Shown: positions 15,885-23,538, counted from the stretch's first letter. The stretch is 25,658 nucleotides of DNA from 0-14-3-00-41-53 sp041500225 (GCA_041500225.1 JBGQLV010000038.1:1-25658); one strand, 5' to 3'. The notes: generated by a model not told the origin, from the letters alone. Program-made: numbers and translations.

Positions 15885-17222
15885 CTACGAGCCATCGGCC
15901 AGAACCCTTTCCATATTCATTCCCCTTGAACCCTTTATCAAAACCGTATCACCTTTTTGAGAGATATCCCTTAATAGCCTTCCTGCTTCAACAGCACTCT
16001 GTAATTTATAAACACTTCCTTTAAACTCTGATGCAGCAAAGGTCATGAGTGGTCCTACTGCAATGAAGATGTCAATCGGAAGTTCTGACATCAACCTGCC
16101 GAGTCTTCTGTGAGCCTCTTCTCCATAGGAACCGAGTTCAAGCATATCGCCAAGAACAGCGATTATCCTTCCCTTCTTGATCCTGACAAGCTCCTTTATT
16201 GCCTCCTCCATTGAGGCCGGATTAGCATTATATACATCACTTATAATCTTGATACCGTTCAGCTCCTTGAACTCAAGCCTCATTGGCACACCTGTGAAAG
16301 AATCGATTGCATCCTTAATATTAAGCAGGTCAATATTAAAGAGATAACCAACTGAGGCAGCTGCAAGCAGATTGTAAATATTAAACATCCCTGATATCTT
16401 TGGATGGACCTCTATAGATTTATTTTCACCGGTATGCAAATTGAAGATCGAACCTTTTTCATGAAGTCTTATATCAGTAGCATATATTTCAGCAGAATTT
16501 TTTATCCCATATCTTATTAACCAGCCTTTAAACCCTGATACACGAACGCCCTCCATCATAAAAGGGTCATCAGCATTAACAACCGCGATACTGATATAAT
16601 CGAGAAGCTCAAGCTTGGTCTTCCTTATTGTTTCAAGGTCTTTAAATCCCTCGAGATGGGACTGGCTTATATTAGTCAGCACTCCATAATTTGGAATCGC
16701 TATGTCGCATAACTCCTTTATTTCACCAGGTCCGCTTGCACCCATCTCAAGTACAACAATCTCATCGGCATTTCTTATCCTTGTAAGGCTCAACGGAAGC
16801 CCGATATGGTTATTTAGATTGCCTGTATTTTTCAGCACCCTGTATCCAGTGCTCAGGATTGAGGCTATAAGTTCTTTTGTTGTTGTCTTACCATTAGAAC
16901 CTGTTATGCCAATAACAGGGATTTCCCTCCTTAAACGTACATAACGCGCGATGGTCTGAAGGGCCTTTAGTGTATCGTTCACATAGATTATGGTCTTCCC
17001 CTTTACAGGCTTTACCTGAGGAAAACTTACTATAGCACCGCTTCCCTTATCTAATGCCTCATTAAGAAAATTATGTCCATCAAATCTACTGCCCCTGAGT
17101 GCAATGAATAACTCGCCTTCTTTTATAGTCCTTGAATCAATAGATACCCCTGTGAAGGCATTCGAATTACTATAGATAGCCTTTCCACCAGTTGCTGCAA
17201 TTATATCTTCAATTGTCAACAT
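15885..17222 (-). CDS. murF: UDP-N-acetylmuramoyl-tripeptide--D-alanyl-D-alanine ligase MurF
   Basis: MurF adds D-Ala-D-Ala to complete the cytoplasmic pentapeptide precursor. The N-terminal fold has VSIDSRTIKEGELFIALRG and FDGHNF; the ATP loop is GITGSNGKTTTKELI; LEMGASGPGEI, NISQSHLEGF, SDVYNANPASMEEAI and AVLGDMLELGSYGEEAH are conserved. The start is set at ATG 17222 (MLTIEDIIAATGG) because that matches the family N-terminus. An in-frame ATG at 17261 would add 13 residues, but it lies inside a heptamer array and has no ribosome-binding site. Confidence 0.96.
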   Translation of the reverse strand: MLTIEDIIAATGGKAIYSNSNAFTGVSIDSRTIKEGELFIALRGSRFDGHNFLNEALDKGSGAIVSFPQVKPVKGKTIIYVNDTLKALQTIARYVRLRREIPVIGITGSNGKTTTKELIASILSTGYRVLKNTGNLNNHIGLPLSLTRIRNADEIVVLEMGASGPGEIKELCDIAIPNYGVLTNISQSHLEGFKDLETIRKTKLELLDYISIAVVNADDPFMMEGVRVSGFKGWLIRYGIKNSAEIYATDIRLHEKGSIFNLHTGENKSIEVHPKISGMFNIYNLLAAASVGYLFNIDLLNIKDAIDSFTGVPMRLEFKELNGIKIISDVYNANPASMEEAIKELVRIKKGRIIAVLGDMLELGSYGEEAHRRLGRLMSELPIDIFIAVGPLMTFAASEFKGSVYKLQSAVEAGRLLRDISQKGDTVLIKGSRGMNMERVLADGS

Positions 17223-17256
17223 ATCCGTATTCTCTTCATAAATTACTGATGCACGA

Positions 17257-17326
17257 TTCATGATGCATGATACCTGATATCTTTTTTCAATCTTGCATCC
17301 TGCATCTTGTATCTTGCATCTTGTGT
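17257..17326. repeat. Ten-unit heptamer array spanning the murE tail and murE-murF gap
   Basis: TTCATGA, TGCATGA, TACCTGA, TATCTTT, TTTCAAT, CTTGCAT, CCTGCAT, CTTGTAT, CTTGCAT, CTTGTGT in 7-bp phase. It encodes the last residues of MurE (HKMQDTRCRMQD), contains the murE stop (17287-17289) and forms most of the gap before murF. Confidence 0.8.
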
Positions 17327-18852
17327 TTTATTGCCTCTTCAATAACATCCCTGTCATTAAATCTATACCTGACACCTTTAATGTCCTGGTAAGCCTCATG
17401 CCCTTTGCCTGCAATAAGGACAACATCACCATCACCTGCCATACCAACCGCTTTCCTGATAGCCTCTCCCCTGTCAGGCTCTATGAGATAGTTCTTCCTT
17501 ACTGCTCCGCTTTCGATATCTTTAATTATATCGGTTGGTTCTTCAGACCTCGGGTTGTCAGAGGTTACGATCACAAAGTCACTAAGCCTTGTTGCTACTG
17601 CGCCCATCGCCGGCCTTTTGCCACGGTCTCTGTCTCCCCCGCAACCGAAGACTGTGATAACGCGACCCCCCCTATACCCCCCCTTAGTAAGGGGGGGTTG
17701 GGGGGGTAAGATAAATTCTCTTGCAGTAGATATCAGCCTTTCAAGTGCATCTTCGGTATGGGCATAATCAATAATGCATAGAAATTCCTGACCGAATTCA
17801 ACCTTTTCGAACCTGCCTGCAATATTACCTGTCTCTGCTAAGCCTTCAAGAATTATCTGCCATGGAATCCCCAGCGAGATCGATACACCAACTGCAGACA
17901 TTATATTATATACATTCGGCAGGCCTATTAGCTGAGATGAGACATCATAACTCCTGCCACAGAATGATATCTTGAACCTCAATCCTTGGAATGAATTATC
18001 AATATCACTTGCTACTATATCCGCTTTAGTTTCAAACCCGTATGTTAATATATCCTGTGACGGGTTACGAGCTATAAGTGAAGATATAAGTCTTTTTCCG
18101 TATGAGTCATCAAGATTTATTATAGCGGTGCCACTCTTATCAAGAAGCTCTATAAATAATCTCTCTTTTGCCCTGAAATAATCCTCCATAGTTTTATGAA
18201 AGTCCAGATGGTCTCTTGTAAAATTTGTAAACACTGCGACGTTAAAAACAGCCCTGTCTGCCCTATACTGTGCAAGTGCATGAGAAGAGACCTCTGAGAT
18301 AACCTGTGTGCATCCTGATAAAAGCATATCTTTTAACAGGCTCTGGAACTCTAAAGATTCTGGTGTTGTATGTAATGCAGGATAGATTTTGTCTTTTATC
18401 ATATATTGAATTGTGCCGATCAGGCCAACCTCTTTTCCCCATGACTCGAGAATAGACTTTAGGATGTAAGTTGTTGTTGTCTTTCCATTTGTGCCGGTTA
18501 TACCTATCAGTGTGAGAGCCTCTGATGGCATTCCATAATAATTATTAGCGATACAGGCAAGTGTCTTTCTGCTGTCTTTGACACGGATATACAAAGGACT
18601 CGGAGACTCGGAGACTCGGAGACTCGGAGACTTTTTCTCAGCAACTATCGCAACTGCACCTCTTTTAATTACATCTTCGATAAAATTATGTCCATCATAC
18701 CTCTCGCCTGTAATTGCCACAAACAGGTAACCTTCTTTTACCTTCCGAGAATCATAAGCTACGCCTGAGATATCAATATCCCCCCACCCTTGCCCTCCCC
18801 CTTTAGGGGAGGGGGTATACTCGCACCCATGAAGAAGTTCTCTCAGTTTCAT
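17287..18852 (-). CDS. murE: UDP-MurNAc-L-alanyl-D-glutamate--2,6-diaminopimelate ligase MurE
   Basis: MurE adds the third residue of the stem peptide. DNPRSEEP (residues about 432-439) is the signature for meso-diaminopimelate, not lysine. Other landmarks are VAYDSRKVKEGYLFVAI, the ATP loop GITGTNGKTTTTYIL (about 118), SEVSSHALAQYR, YFRAKERLF (carbamylated lysine region), and IDYAHTEDAL. Four non-family stretches are visible: YTPSPKGGGQGWGD near the N-terminus, SPSLRVSESPSP (8-bp repeats), LPPQPPLTKGGYRGG (palindromic repeat) and the tail HKMQDTRCRMQD (heptamers). Together they explain the slightly long size of 521 residues. ATG 18852 overlaps the ftsI stop (ATGA). Confidence 0.97.
   Translation of the reverse strand: MKLRELLHGCEYTPSPKGGGQGWGDIDISGVAYDSRKVKEGYLFVAITGERYDGHNFIEDVIKRGAVAIVAEKKSPSLRVSESPSPLYIRVKDSRKTLACIANNYYGMPSEALTLIGITGTNGKTTTTYILKSILESWGKEVGLIGTIQYMIKDKIYPALHTTPESLEFQSLLKDMLLSGCTQVISEVSSHALAQYRADRAVFNVAVFTNFTRDHLDFHKTMEDYFRAKERLFIELLDKSGTAIINLDDSYGKRLISSLIARNPSQDILTYGFETKADIVASDIDNSFQGLRFKISFCGRSYDVSSQLIGLPNVYNIMSAVGVSISLGIPWQIILEGLAETGNIAGRFEKVEFGQEFLCIIDYAHTEDALERLISTAREFILPPQPPLTKGGYRGGRVITVFGCGGDRDRGKRPAMGAVATRLSDFVIVTSDNPRSEEPTDIIKDIESGAVRKNYLIEPDRGEAIRKAVGMAGDGDVVLIAGKGHEAYQDIKGVRYRFNDRDVIEEAIKHKMQDTRCRMQD
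17665..17707. repeat. Palindromic repeat insertion translated in MurE (PPLTKGG type)
   Basis: Nested inverted C and G tracts (CCCCCCC TTAGTAA GGGGGGG at 17677-17697, with outer ACCCCCC/GGGGGGT arms) form a strong hairpin. On the minus strand it encodes LPPQPPLTKGGYRGG, placed just before the conserved VITVFGCGGDRD strand. Similar PPLxKGGxGG-coding repeats are dispersed in many bacterial genomes. Confidence 0.75.
18597..18631. repeat. Octamer tandem repeat in murE (GACTCGGA)
   Basis: Four perfect GACTCGGA units and a partial fifth, in 8-bp and not 7-bp phase. It encodes SPSLRVSESPSP, with three units giving exactly eight codons, in a loop between AIVAEKK and the LYIRV strand. Confidence 0.9.
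18793..18813. repeat. Small palindromic insertion in the MurE N-terminus
   Basis: CCCTCCCC-CTTTA-GGGGAGGG, an 8-bp perfect stem. Translated as part of TPSPKGGGQGWG, between the start helix and the conserved DIDISGVAYDSRKV. Confidence 0.65.
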
Positions 18853-20549
18853 CTCGACACCAATAGGGGGTCCTGCTGAGGGTTATCCTCCCGTGGTATA
18901 TTAAGATATGATAACGCCTGATCAGCAATATCCCTGAAAACAGGCGCAGCCACAACGCCCCCGTAAATCTGGCCCTTAGGTTCATAAATAACAACAATTA
19001 TCGCAAGCCTTGGGTCATCAGCCGGTACAAATCCGACAAAGGAACTGACATATTTTTCTTTCGAATACCTCTTTGTCACCGGGTTTATAATCTGTGCTGT
19101 ACCCGTCTTGCCTGCAACCTCATTCCCATCTACAGATGCGCTCTTGCCGGTTCCTCCTTCTTCTACAACGCTTTTTAATATATCTTTAAATGTCTCTGCA
19201 GTCCTCGCAGAAATTATGCGTTTCATCTCCTTATCTTTCAGTGAAGCAAGCACCCGGCCATTCGGCGAGATTATCTCGGACACAATATGAGGCCGGACAA
19301 GAAATCCTCCATTTGCAATTGCAGAATAAGCCCTGAGTATCTGAAGCGGTGTTACTGCAACCTCCTGCCCAATCGGGATTGCGCCAAGGGATGTGCCTGA
19401 CCATCTTTCAGGCGGGTGTATCCATCCTGATACCTCGCCTGGTAAGTCTATCCCTGTCTTTTCACCAACACCTAAAAGTTTTGCGTATTTATATATCCTC
19501 TCCTTCCCGAGTCTTATACCTATAGTAATGGAACCCACATTCGAAGATTTCTGAATAACCTCTTTGAATGTCAGAACTCCATATTTATGAACATCGCGAA
19601 TAGTCTTGCCCCCCACCTCAATGCCACCTTTACTGACATCAAATAATGTATCTGGTTTTGCTATCTTCTCTTCAAGAGAAGCAACACCAATAATGATCTT
19701 GAACGTAGACCCTGGTTCATAACAGTCAGTTATCGCTCTGTTTCTCTTCTCAGAACCGCTCGCACTTCCCCCTTTGTTAGGGTCATATGCAGGCCTGTTA
19801 GCAAGGGCCAGTATTTCACCTGTGAAAGGGTCCATCATAATGGCTGATGCAGCAGCAGCCCTCCATTTCATCATTGCCTTGTCAATCTCCCTTTCAACAA
19901 TAGACTGAAGTCCTTCATCGATTGTGAGTACAATGTTATTCCCTTTTGCCTCTATATCTACCCCTGATGAAAGTGTCTTTCCACTCGCATCCCTTTCAAA
20001 GAACACCTTTCCGCCGGTAGTCTTCATATATCTGTCATATTTTAGTTCGACGCCCTCAAGTGCCTGGTTGTCTACACCAACAAAGCCGAGGATGTGAGAG
20101 GCAAGCTCCCCTTTTGGATAAAACCTTTTTGCCTCTGTCAGAAAACCCATGCCTTTGATATTAAGCCTTTTTACTTTCTCTGCAATATCAGACTCAAGCT
20201 TTCTTTCAACCCATGCAAATCTACCATCAGCAGGAATCTTCGAAAGAATAACCTTAGGTTCCTTTGCCATTACAGATGCAAGTCTTTTTAAGGAGTCATT
20301 ATCAAGATTAAGGTCTTCAGGATCGCAATATAGAGATTCGAGTTCAAGGTTTAATGCAAGTTCCCTACCCCTTCTGTCAAATATTATTCCCCTTCTCACC
20401 TGAATGTCTTCGACCTTTACATGTTGCAGTTTAGCCCTATCCGAAAGACGTTTATGGTTGAATATCATCAGATCTGTAAGACGCAGGGATACCAAAAAAA
20501 AACTGAAAATGATTGTGGTATTTAAAATAATTGCCCTTTTTTTATTCAA
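18849..20549 (-). CDS. ftsI: Septal transpeptidase FtsI (class B PBP, PBP3-like)
   Basis: FtsI cross-links septal peptidoglycan together with FtsW. It has one N-terminal membrane helix (AIILNTTIIFSFFLVSLRL), the class B dimerisation region with RRGIIFDRRGRELA and GFVGVDNQALEGVELKYD, then the transpeptidase domain with SxxK in YEPGSTFKII, SxN in KSSNVGS and KTGT in VAGKTGTAQ. There is no PASTA domain; the protein ends soon after the transpeptidase fold (about 566 residues). There is no ATG: TTG 20549 is preferred because AGAGG lies 9 nt upstream, while an in-frame TTG at 20567 would add six residues. Confidence 0.96.
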   Translation of the reverse strand: MNKKRAIILNTTIIFSFFLVSLRLTDLMIFNHKRLSDRAKLQHVKVEDIQVRRGIIFDRRGRELALNLELESLYCDPEDLNLDNDSLKRLASVMAKEPKVILSKIPADGRFAWVERKLESDIAEKVKRLNIKGMGFLTEAKRFYPKGELASHILGFVGVDNQALEGVELKYDRYMKTTGGKVFFERDASGKTLSSGVDIEAKGNNIVLTIDEGLQSIVEREIDKAMMKWRAAAASAIMMDPFTGEILALANRPAYDPNKGGSASGSEKRNRAITDCYEPGSTFKIIIGVASLEEKIAKPDTLFDVSKGGIEVGGKTIRDVHKYGVLTFKEVIQKSSNVGSITIGIRLGKERIYKYAKLLGVGEKTGIDLPGEVSGWIHPPERWSGTSLGAIPIGQEVAVTPLQILRAYSAIANGGFLVRPHIVSEIISPNGRVLASLKDKEMKRIISARTAETFKDILKSVVEEGGTGKSASVDGNEVAGKTGTAQIINPVTKRYSKEKYVSSFVGFVPADDPRLAIIVVIYEPKGQIYGGVVAAPVFRDIADQALSYLNIPREDNPQQDPLLVSR

Positions 20550-20567
20550 ACCTGTCCACCTCTGCAA

Positions 20568-20590
20568 TTAATGAGCCTTAGGCTCATTAA
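20568..20590. promoter_or_regulatory. 23-bp inverted repeat between ftsL and ftsI
   Basis: TTAATGAGCCT and AGGCTCATTAA are perfect 11-bp arms around one base. The repeat includes the ftsL stop and ends just before the ftsI ribosome-binding site. As RNA it is a short hairpin; as DNA it could bind a dimeric regulator. No T run follows, so it is not a clear terminator. Confidence 0.5.
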
Positions 20591-20937
20591 TATCCAGTCA
20601 ATTGCCTTTTCTCCAGTGATGCCTTATAAGGTAAAGACCCTTTCTGTTTTTTTAAGTGTATTACCCTGACCCTGTTAGGAAAGACAAAGCCCTGGCTTCC
20701 ACTAAGAGAGGCCCCCACTTTTTCAAAAGACAGCAGGCTTGTCTTTTCAGCAAGCAGCATCTTTCTCTCTCTAAGATAATTCATCTTTGTTTTTTCAAGT
20801 TCGCCTAAACTGTATTCTAATGTCATAACGCTGGATCTCAGGTATACAAGACCGAATACACCAACGAGCAAGATGGCAATAAATAAGGGCTTAAAGATAA
20901 ATGACAACATGTTCCTGCCGCTGCCTGTGTGTATCAT
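20587..20937 (-). CDS. ftsL: FtsL-like cell division protein
   Basis: This small bitopic protein (116 residues) sits between rsmH and ftsI, the standard place of ftsL. It has a short N-terminal segment, one membrane helix (FIFKPLFIAILLVGVFGLVYL), then a coiled-coil-like stretch (TLEYSLGELEKTKMNYLRERKMLLAEK) that in FtsL pairs with FtsB. Sequence conservation in this family is weak, so the call rests on topology and position. Its ATG overlaps the rsmH stop (ATGA). Confidence 0.85.
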   Translation of the reverse strand: MIHTGSGRNMLSFIFKPLFIAILLVGVFGLVYLRSSVMTLEYSLGELEKTKMNYLRERKMLLAEKTSLLSFEKVGASLSGSQGFVFPNRVRVIHLKKQKGSLPYKASLEKRQLTGY

Positions 20938-21842
20938 AGCCTCTCCGCTGCTCTTAGTTTTGCACTCCGTGAAGAGGGGTTTAACCTTATCTCTTCAGGG
21001 TTGGGAGTTACAGGTTTTTTTGTGATAGTCTTGAGCAATGCTTTTTTTGAATTATTTGCTATAAAGTTCTTAACTATCCTGTCTTCCAACGAATGGTATG
21101 AGATAACGCACAATCTCCCGCCTTTTTTAAGAAGCCTTAATGAAGCCTCAAGACCTGCCTTTAGTTGTTCAAGTTCCTTATTTACTTCTACCCTTAAAGC
21201 CTGGAACGTCTTTGTTGCGGGATGAGATCTGCCTCTTCCACCATATATATCTTCCACAATCCTTGATAGCTCAGAACAGGTCTCAATCGGTCTCTTACCC
21301 CTCGACCAGACTATTGCCTTTGCTATCTTTCTTGACCGTCGCTCTTCACCGAATTCTCTCAGTATTCGTTCGAGTTCCTTTTCAGGATATCTGTTCACAA
21401 CATTCCATGCAGACATTTTCTGTCTCCAATCCATCCTCATATCCAGACGTTTATCAGAAATAAAACTAAATCCCCTTTCGAGATCCTTTAATTGCAACAT
21501 TGAAACACCAAGGTCAAACAGGATGCCGTCAACCTCAGATATCCCATCCTGATAAATCAGATTTTCTATATCTGAAAAATTTCCCCTTTTCAAAATAACC
21601 TTTTCTTCTGAGAACCTCTTTTCAGCCACTTTAAGGGCCTCCTCATCTCTGTCAATTCCTATGAGTTTGCCATCAGAACCGATCAGCCTTAATATATTTT
21701 CTGAATGACCCCCCAGGCCAATTGTTGCATCTACGTATACTCCACCCCTAACCGGGCTAAGCATCTCCATCACCTCTCTTACCATAACCGGCAAATGAGG
21801 AATTCCTACCGTTAATCCCCCGATGTAACTTGAAGAATGCAA
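20934..21842 (-). CDS. rsmH: 16S rRNA (cytosine-1402-N4)-methyltransferase RsmH
   Basis: RsmH (MraW) methylates N4 of C1402 in 16S rRNA, using S-adenosylmethionine. Landmarks are HLPVMVREV, the SAM loop VDATIGLGGHS, GIDRDEEAL, DGILFDLGVSMLQLKDLERGFSF, RLDMRMD, VVNRYPEKELERILREFGEERRSRKIAKAIV, ATKTFQALRVEVNKEL and VISYHSLEDRIVKNF. Length is 302 residues. The start is uncertain: TTG 21842 is the first in-frame candidate but has no good ribosome-binding site, and no ATG precedes the conserved HLPVM motif. Confidence 0.96.
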   Translation of the reverse strand: MHSSSYIGGLTVGIPHLPVMVREVMEMLSPVRGGVYVDATIGLGGHSENILRLIGSDGKLIGIDRDEEALKVAEKRFSEEKVILKRGNFSDIENLIYQDGISEVDGILFDLGVSMLQLKDLERGFSFISDKRLDMRMDWRQKMSAWNVVNRYPEKELERILREFGEERRSRKIAKAIVWSRGKRPIETCSELSRIVEDIYGGRGRSHPATKTFQALRVEVNKELEQLKAGLEASLRLLKKGGRLCVISYHSLEDRIVKNFIANNSKKALLKTITKKPVTPNPEEIRLNPSSRSAKLRAAERL

Positions 21843-21882
21843 TTTTTAAAATACAAAATTAATCAAAACCTTTCTTACAATC

Positions 21883-21900
21883 TGCGGATTGTAATCCGCA
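21883..21900. repeat. Hairpin repeat in the mraZ-rsmH gap
   Basis: TGCGGATT-GT-AATCCGCA, a perfect 8-bp stem, followed by a second TTGTAATCCG copy (21903-21912). It occupies most of the 77-bp gap between mraZ and rsmH. Confidence 0.6.
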
Positions 21901-21919
21901 TTTTGTAATCCGATAGCTT

Positions 21920-22372
21920 TTAAATACCATAAGATGCAAGTTTTTCTTCGATAGATTTCTTATCTATCTTTGCAAGGTCGAATAGGGTATCCCACTCATT
22001 CCTGTCCCATAGTTCAATTCTTTCTATTTGGCCAGCCATAACAACATTAGTATTTATATTTGCATCTTCCCTGAGGGCAGCCGGTATTAAAACTCTACCC
22101 TGCTTATCCATCTCTATCTCAACAGCAGAGGCAATAACCCTTCTCAAAAAAAACCTGATTGCCTCATCAGATCTTGGTTTTGTCCGCACCTGTTCCTGAA
22201 GCCTGTTCCACTCCTCCATGGGATATATATAAAGGCATTTATCAAATGGAGCGTTTGTGATGTAGAGTTTTGAGCTATAATTACTTGAAATGATCTCCCT
22301 GAACGGAGCAGGGATGATGATTCTGCCTTTTGTGTCAACAGCGTAGTAGTATTTTCCAGAGAAAGCTGGCAT
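21920..22372 (-). CDS. mraZ: Transcriptional regulator MraZ
   Basis: MraZ is a ring-forming AbrB-like DNA-binding protein that regulates the dcw operon from repeats upstream of its own gene. The two tandem AbrB/MraZ domains are visible, each with its DTKGR/DKQGR turn: AVDTKGRIIIPAPFRE at the N-terminus and EMDKQGRVLIPAALRE in the second half. The start is ATG 22372 (MPAFSGKYYY), with GGAGG 4 nt upstream; an in-frame GTG at 22393 lies inside the operator repeats and is unlikely. Length about 150 residues is typical. It is the first gene of the cluster. Confidence 0.96.
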   Translation of the reverse strand: MPAFSGKYYYAVDTKGRIIIPAPFREIISSNYSSKLYITNAPFDKCLYIYPMEEWNRLQEQVRTKPRSDEAIRFFLRRVIASAVEIEMDKQGRVLIPAALREDANINTNVVMAGQIERIELWDRNEWDTLFDLAKIDKKSIEEKLASYGI

Positions 22373-22376
22373 CTTC

Positions 22377-22406
22377 CCTCCACTTTCTACCACTTTCTAC
22401 CACTCA
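22377..22406 (-). promoter_or_regulatory. Three MraZ boxes upstream of mraZ
   Basis: Three direct repeats with exact 10-bp spacing on the minus strand: TGAGTGGTAG, AAAGTGGTAG, AAAGTGGAGG. MraZ is known to bind such GTGG-type direct repeats upstream of its own gene. The last box overlaps the mraZ ribosome-binding site, and the first abuts the -10 element, so bound MraZ should repress. Confidence 0.8.
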
Positions 22407-22434
22407 ATATAGTGTGGAAGAAAACTAATGTCAA
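22406..22434 (-). promoter_or_regulatory. Sigma70-type promoter of the dcw cluster
   Basis: TTGACA (22434-22429), a 17-bp spacer and TATATT (22411-22406) on the minus strand: near-consensus in both boxes. Transcription would start near 22399, inside the MraZ boxes. No other strong promoter was seen within the tightly packed cluster. Confidence 0.8.
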
Positions 22435-22839
22435 GAAAAAAATAACAACTTTCTATATTATGTATACCACAGATTAAAAGACTACTATATATTGAGCTAT
22501 AATGAGTAGAAAATACTGGGAAGGTTTTATCCAAATGCAAAAAACTGTGTCTTCGCAAAATAGTTGAATTTGAAACGTGATATTCGAGGCATAAAAAAAT
22601 GCTATATTAAATCTTAAATTAGAAATCATAATCTGCCTCAGACGGATTGAATAATGAGTACTCTATCAAATTCATAATTTTAGATATCTTACCTCACGGC
22701 AAAACATGGACTGGCATAAGTTTTTCTATTAAGAGGATTAATTTTTGGCTTGACAAAAGGATTTCTTCCTTGATAGTGTTATGTCAGCATTATCTAATGT
22801 TACTAACAAATTCTTTATTATGAAAGGGGGGAAATATAG
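22435..22839. other. AT-rich divergent intergenic region between mraZ and the HU gene
   Basis: About 400 bp with no credible reading frame. It separates the dcw promoter from the divergent HU gene. TTGACA at 22750-22755 is a likely -35 element for the HU gene, with a poor -10 candidate (TAGTGT) 18 bp on. Nothing else is recognisable. Confidence 0.5.
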
Positions 22840-23112
22840 ATGACAAAAGCAGAGCTTATAGACAAGATTGCCTCAGGGACAGGATTAAGTAAAGCAGATG
22901 CATCGAGGGCGTTGGATTCTACTTTAAACTCGGTCAGGTTGGCTTTAAAGAAAGGACAGAAGGTTACACTCGTTGGGTTTGGAACATTTGCAGTTGTTAA
23001 AAGAAAAACCAGGAAAGGCCGTAATCCAAGGACTGGTCAGGTTATCACAATTCCTGCCGCCAAGGTGCCAAAGTTCTCAGCAGGCAAAGCACTCAAAGAC
23101 GCAGTAAGATAA
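22840..23112 (+). CDS. HU-family DNA-binding protein
   Basis: HU is the small dimeric nucleoid protein that bends DNA. The 90-residue sequence is complete: MTKAELIDKIASGTGLSKADASRAL helices, VTLVGFGTFAVVKRK, and the DNA-binding arm with RKGRNPRTGQVITIPA (proline at the tip), then VPKFSAGKALKDAV. IHF subunits share this fold, but the length and arm fit HU best. GAAAGGGGGG lies upstream of the ATG, and a strong terminator follows, so it forms a single-gene unit. Confidence 0.96.
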   Translation: MTKAELIDKIASGTGLSKADASRALDSTLNSVRLALKKGQKVTLVGFGTFAVVKRKTRKGRNPRTGQVITIPAAKVPKFSAGKALKDAVR

Positions 23113-23130
23113 ACAGAATATTTTAATATA

Positions 23131-23166
23131 AAGAAGGGGCAAGTAAAACTTGCCCCTTCTTTTTTT
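23131..23166 (+). terminator. Intrinsic terminator after the HU gene
   Basis: AAGAAGGGGCAAGT and ACTTGCCCCTTCTT form a perfect 14-bp stem around AAA, followed by a T run through 23166. Located 19 bp after the HU stop. Confidence 0.95.
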
Positions 23167-23232
23167 AAAACCTTTTTGCTATCCTTTATTCTATAAGAAT
23201 ATAAAAGGGTCTATGACCTGTAAGGAGGGGTT

Positions 23233-23538
23233 ATGCTTATAGAATTCAGTATTATACCAATAGGTGTTGGGAGCAGCTTAGGTGACCAGCTTGCTGAGGT
23301 ACTGAAGATAGTTGATGCAAGTGGACTCCCTTATAAGATTAATCCTATGGGTACAGTTATTGAAGGTGAATGGGATGAGATAATGAAGCTCATAAAAAAA
23401 TGCCATAATACTGTTATGAAAACTGGAGAAAGGGCAATTACAACTATATCCATCGACGACAGGAAGGGAAAACCCAACAGGATAAATGAAAAGGTAAAAT
23501 CAATAGAAAGAAGGATTGGAAAACCTCTCAAAAAATAA
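23233..23538 (+). CDS. MTH1187-family thiamine-binding protein
   Basis: This 101-residue protein matches the MTH1187/YkoF-like family (DUF77), small ferredoxin-fold proteins; some members bind thiamine or its precursor. It begins MLIEFSIIPIGVGSSLGDQLAEV and includes ASGLPYKINPMGTVIEGEWDEIM and ERAITTISIDDRKG, all typical. GGAGG lies 7 nt upstream of the ATG. It stands alone, and no thiamine biosynthesis genes or TPP riboswitch are nearby, so its ligand is not supported by context. Confidence 0.9.
   Translation: MLIEFSIIPIGVGSSLGDQLAEVLKIVDASGLPYKINPMGTVIEGEWDEIMKLIKKCHNTVMKTGERAITTISIDDRKGKPNRINEKVKSIERRIGKPLKK

Noticed and set aside
7107..18631. The regular arrays considered as CRISPR arrays
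   Set aside because: Units are 7-8 bp with no spacers, and they lie in coding DNA; no cas genes are present.
22377..22406. Another array of the same kind as the heptamers, at mraZ
   Set aside because: The period is 10 bp and the content (GTGG direct repeats) fits known MraZ binding sites.
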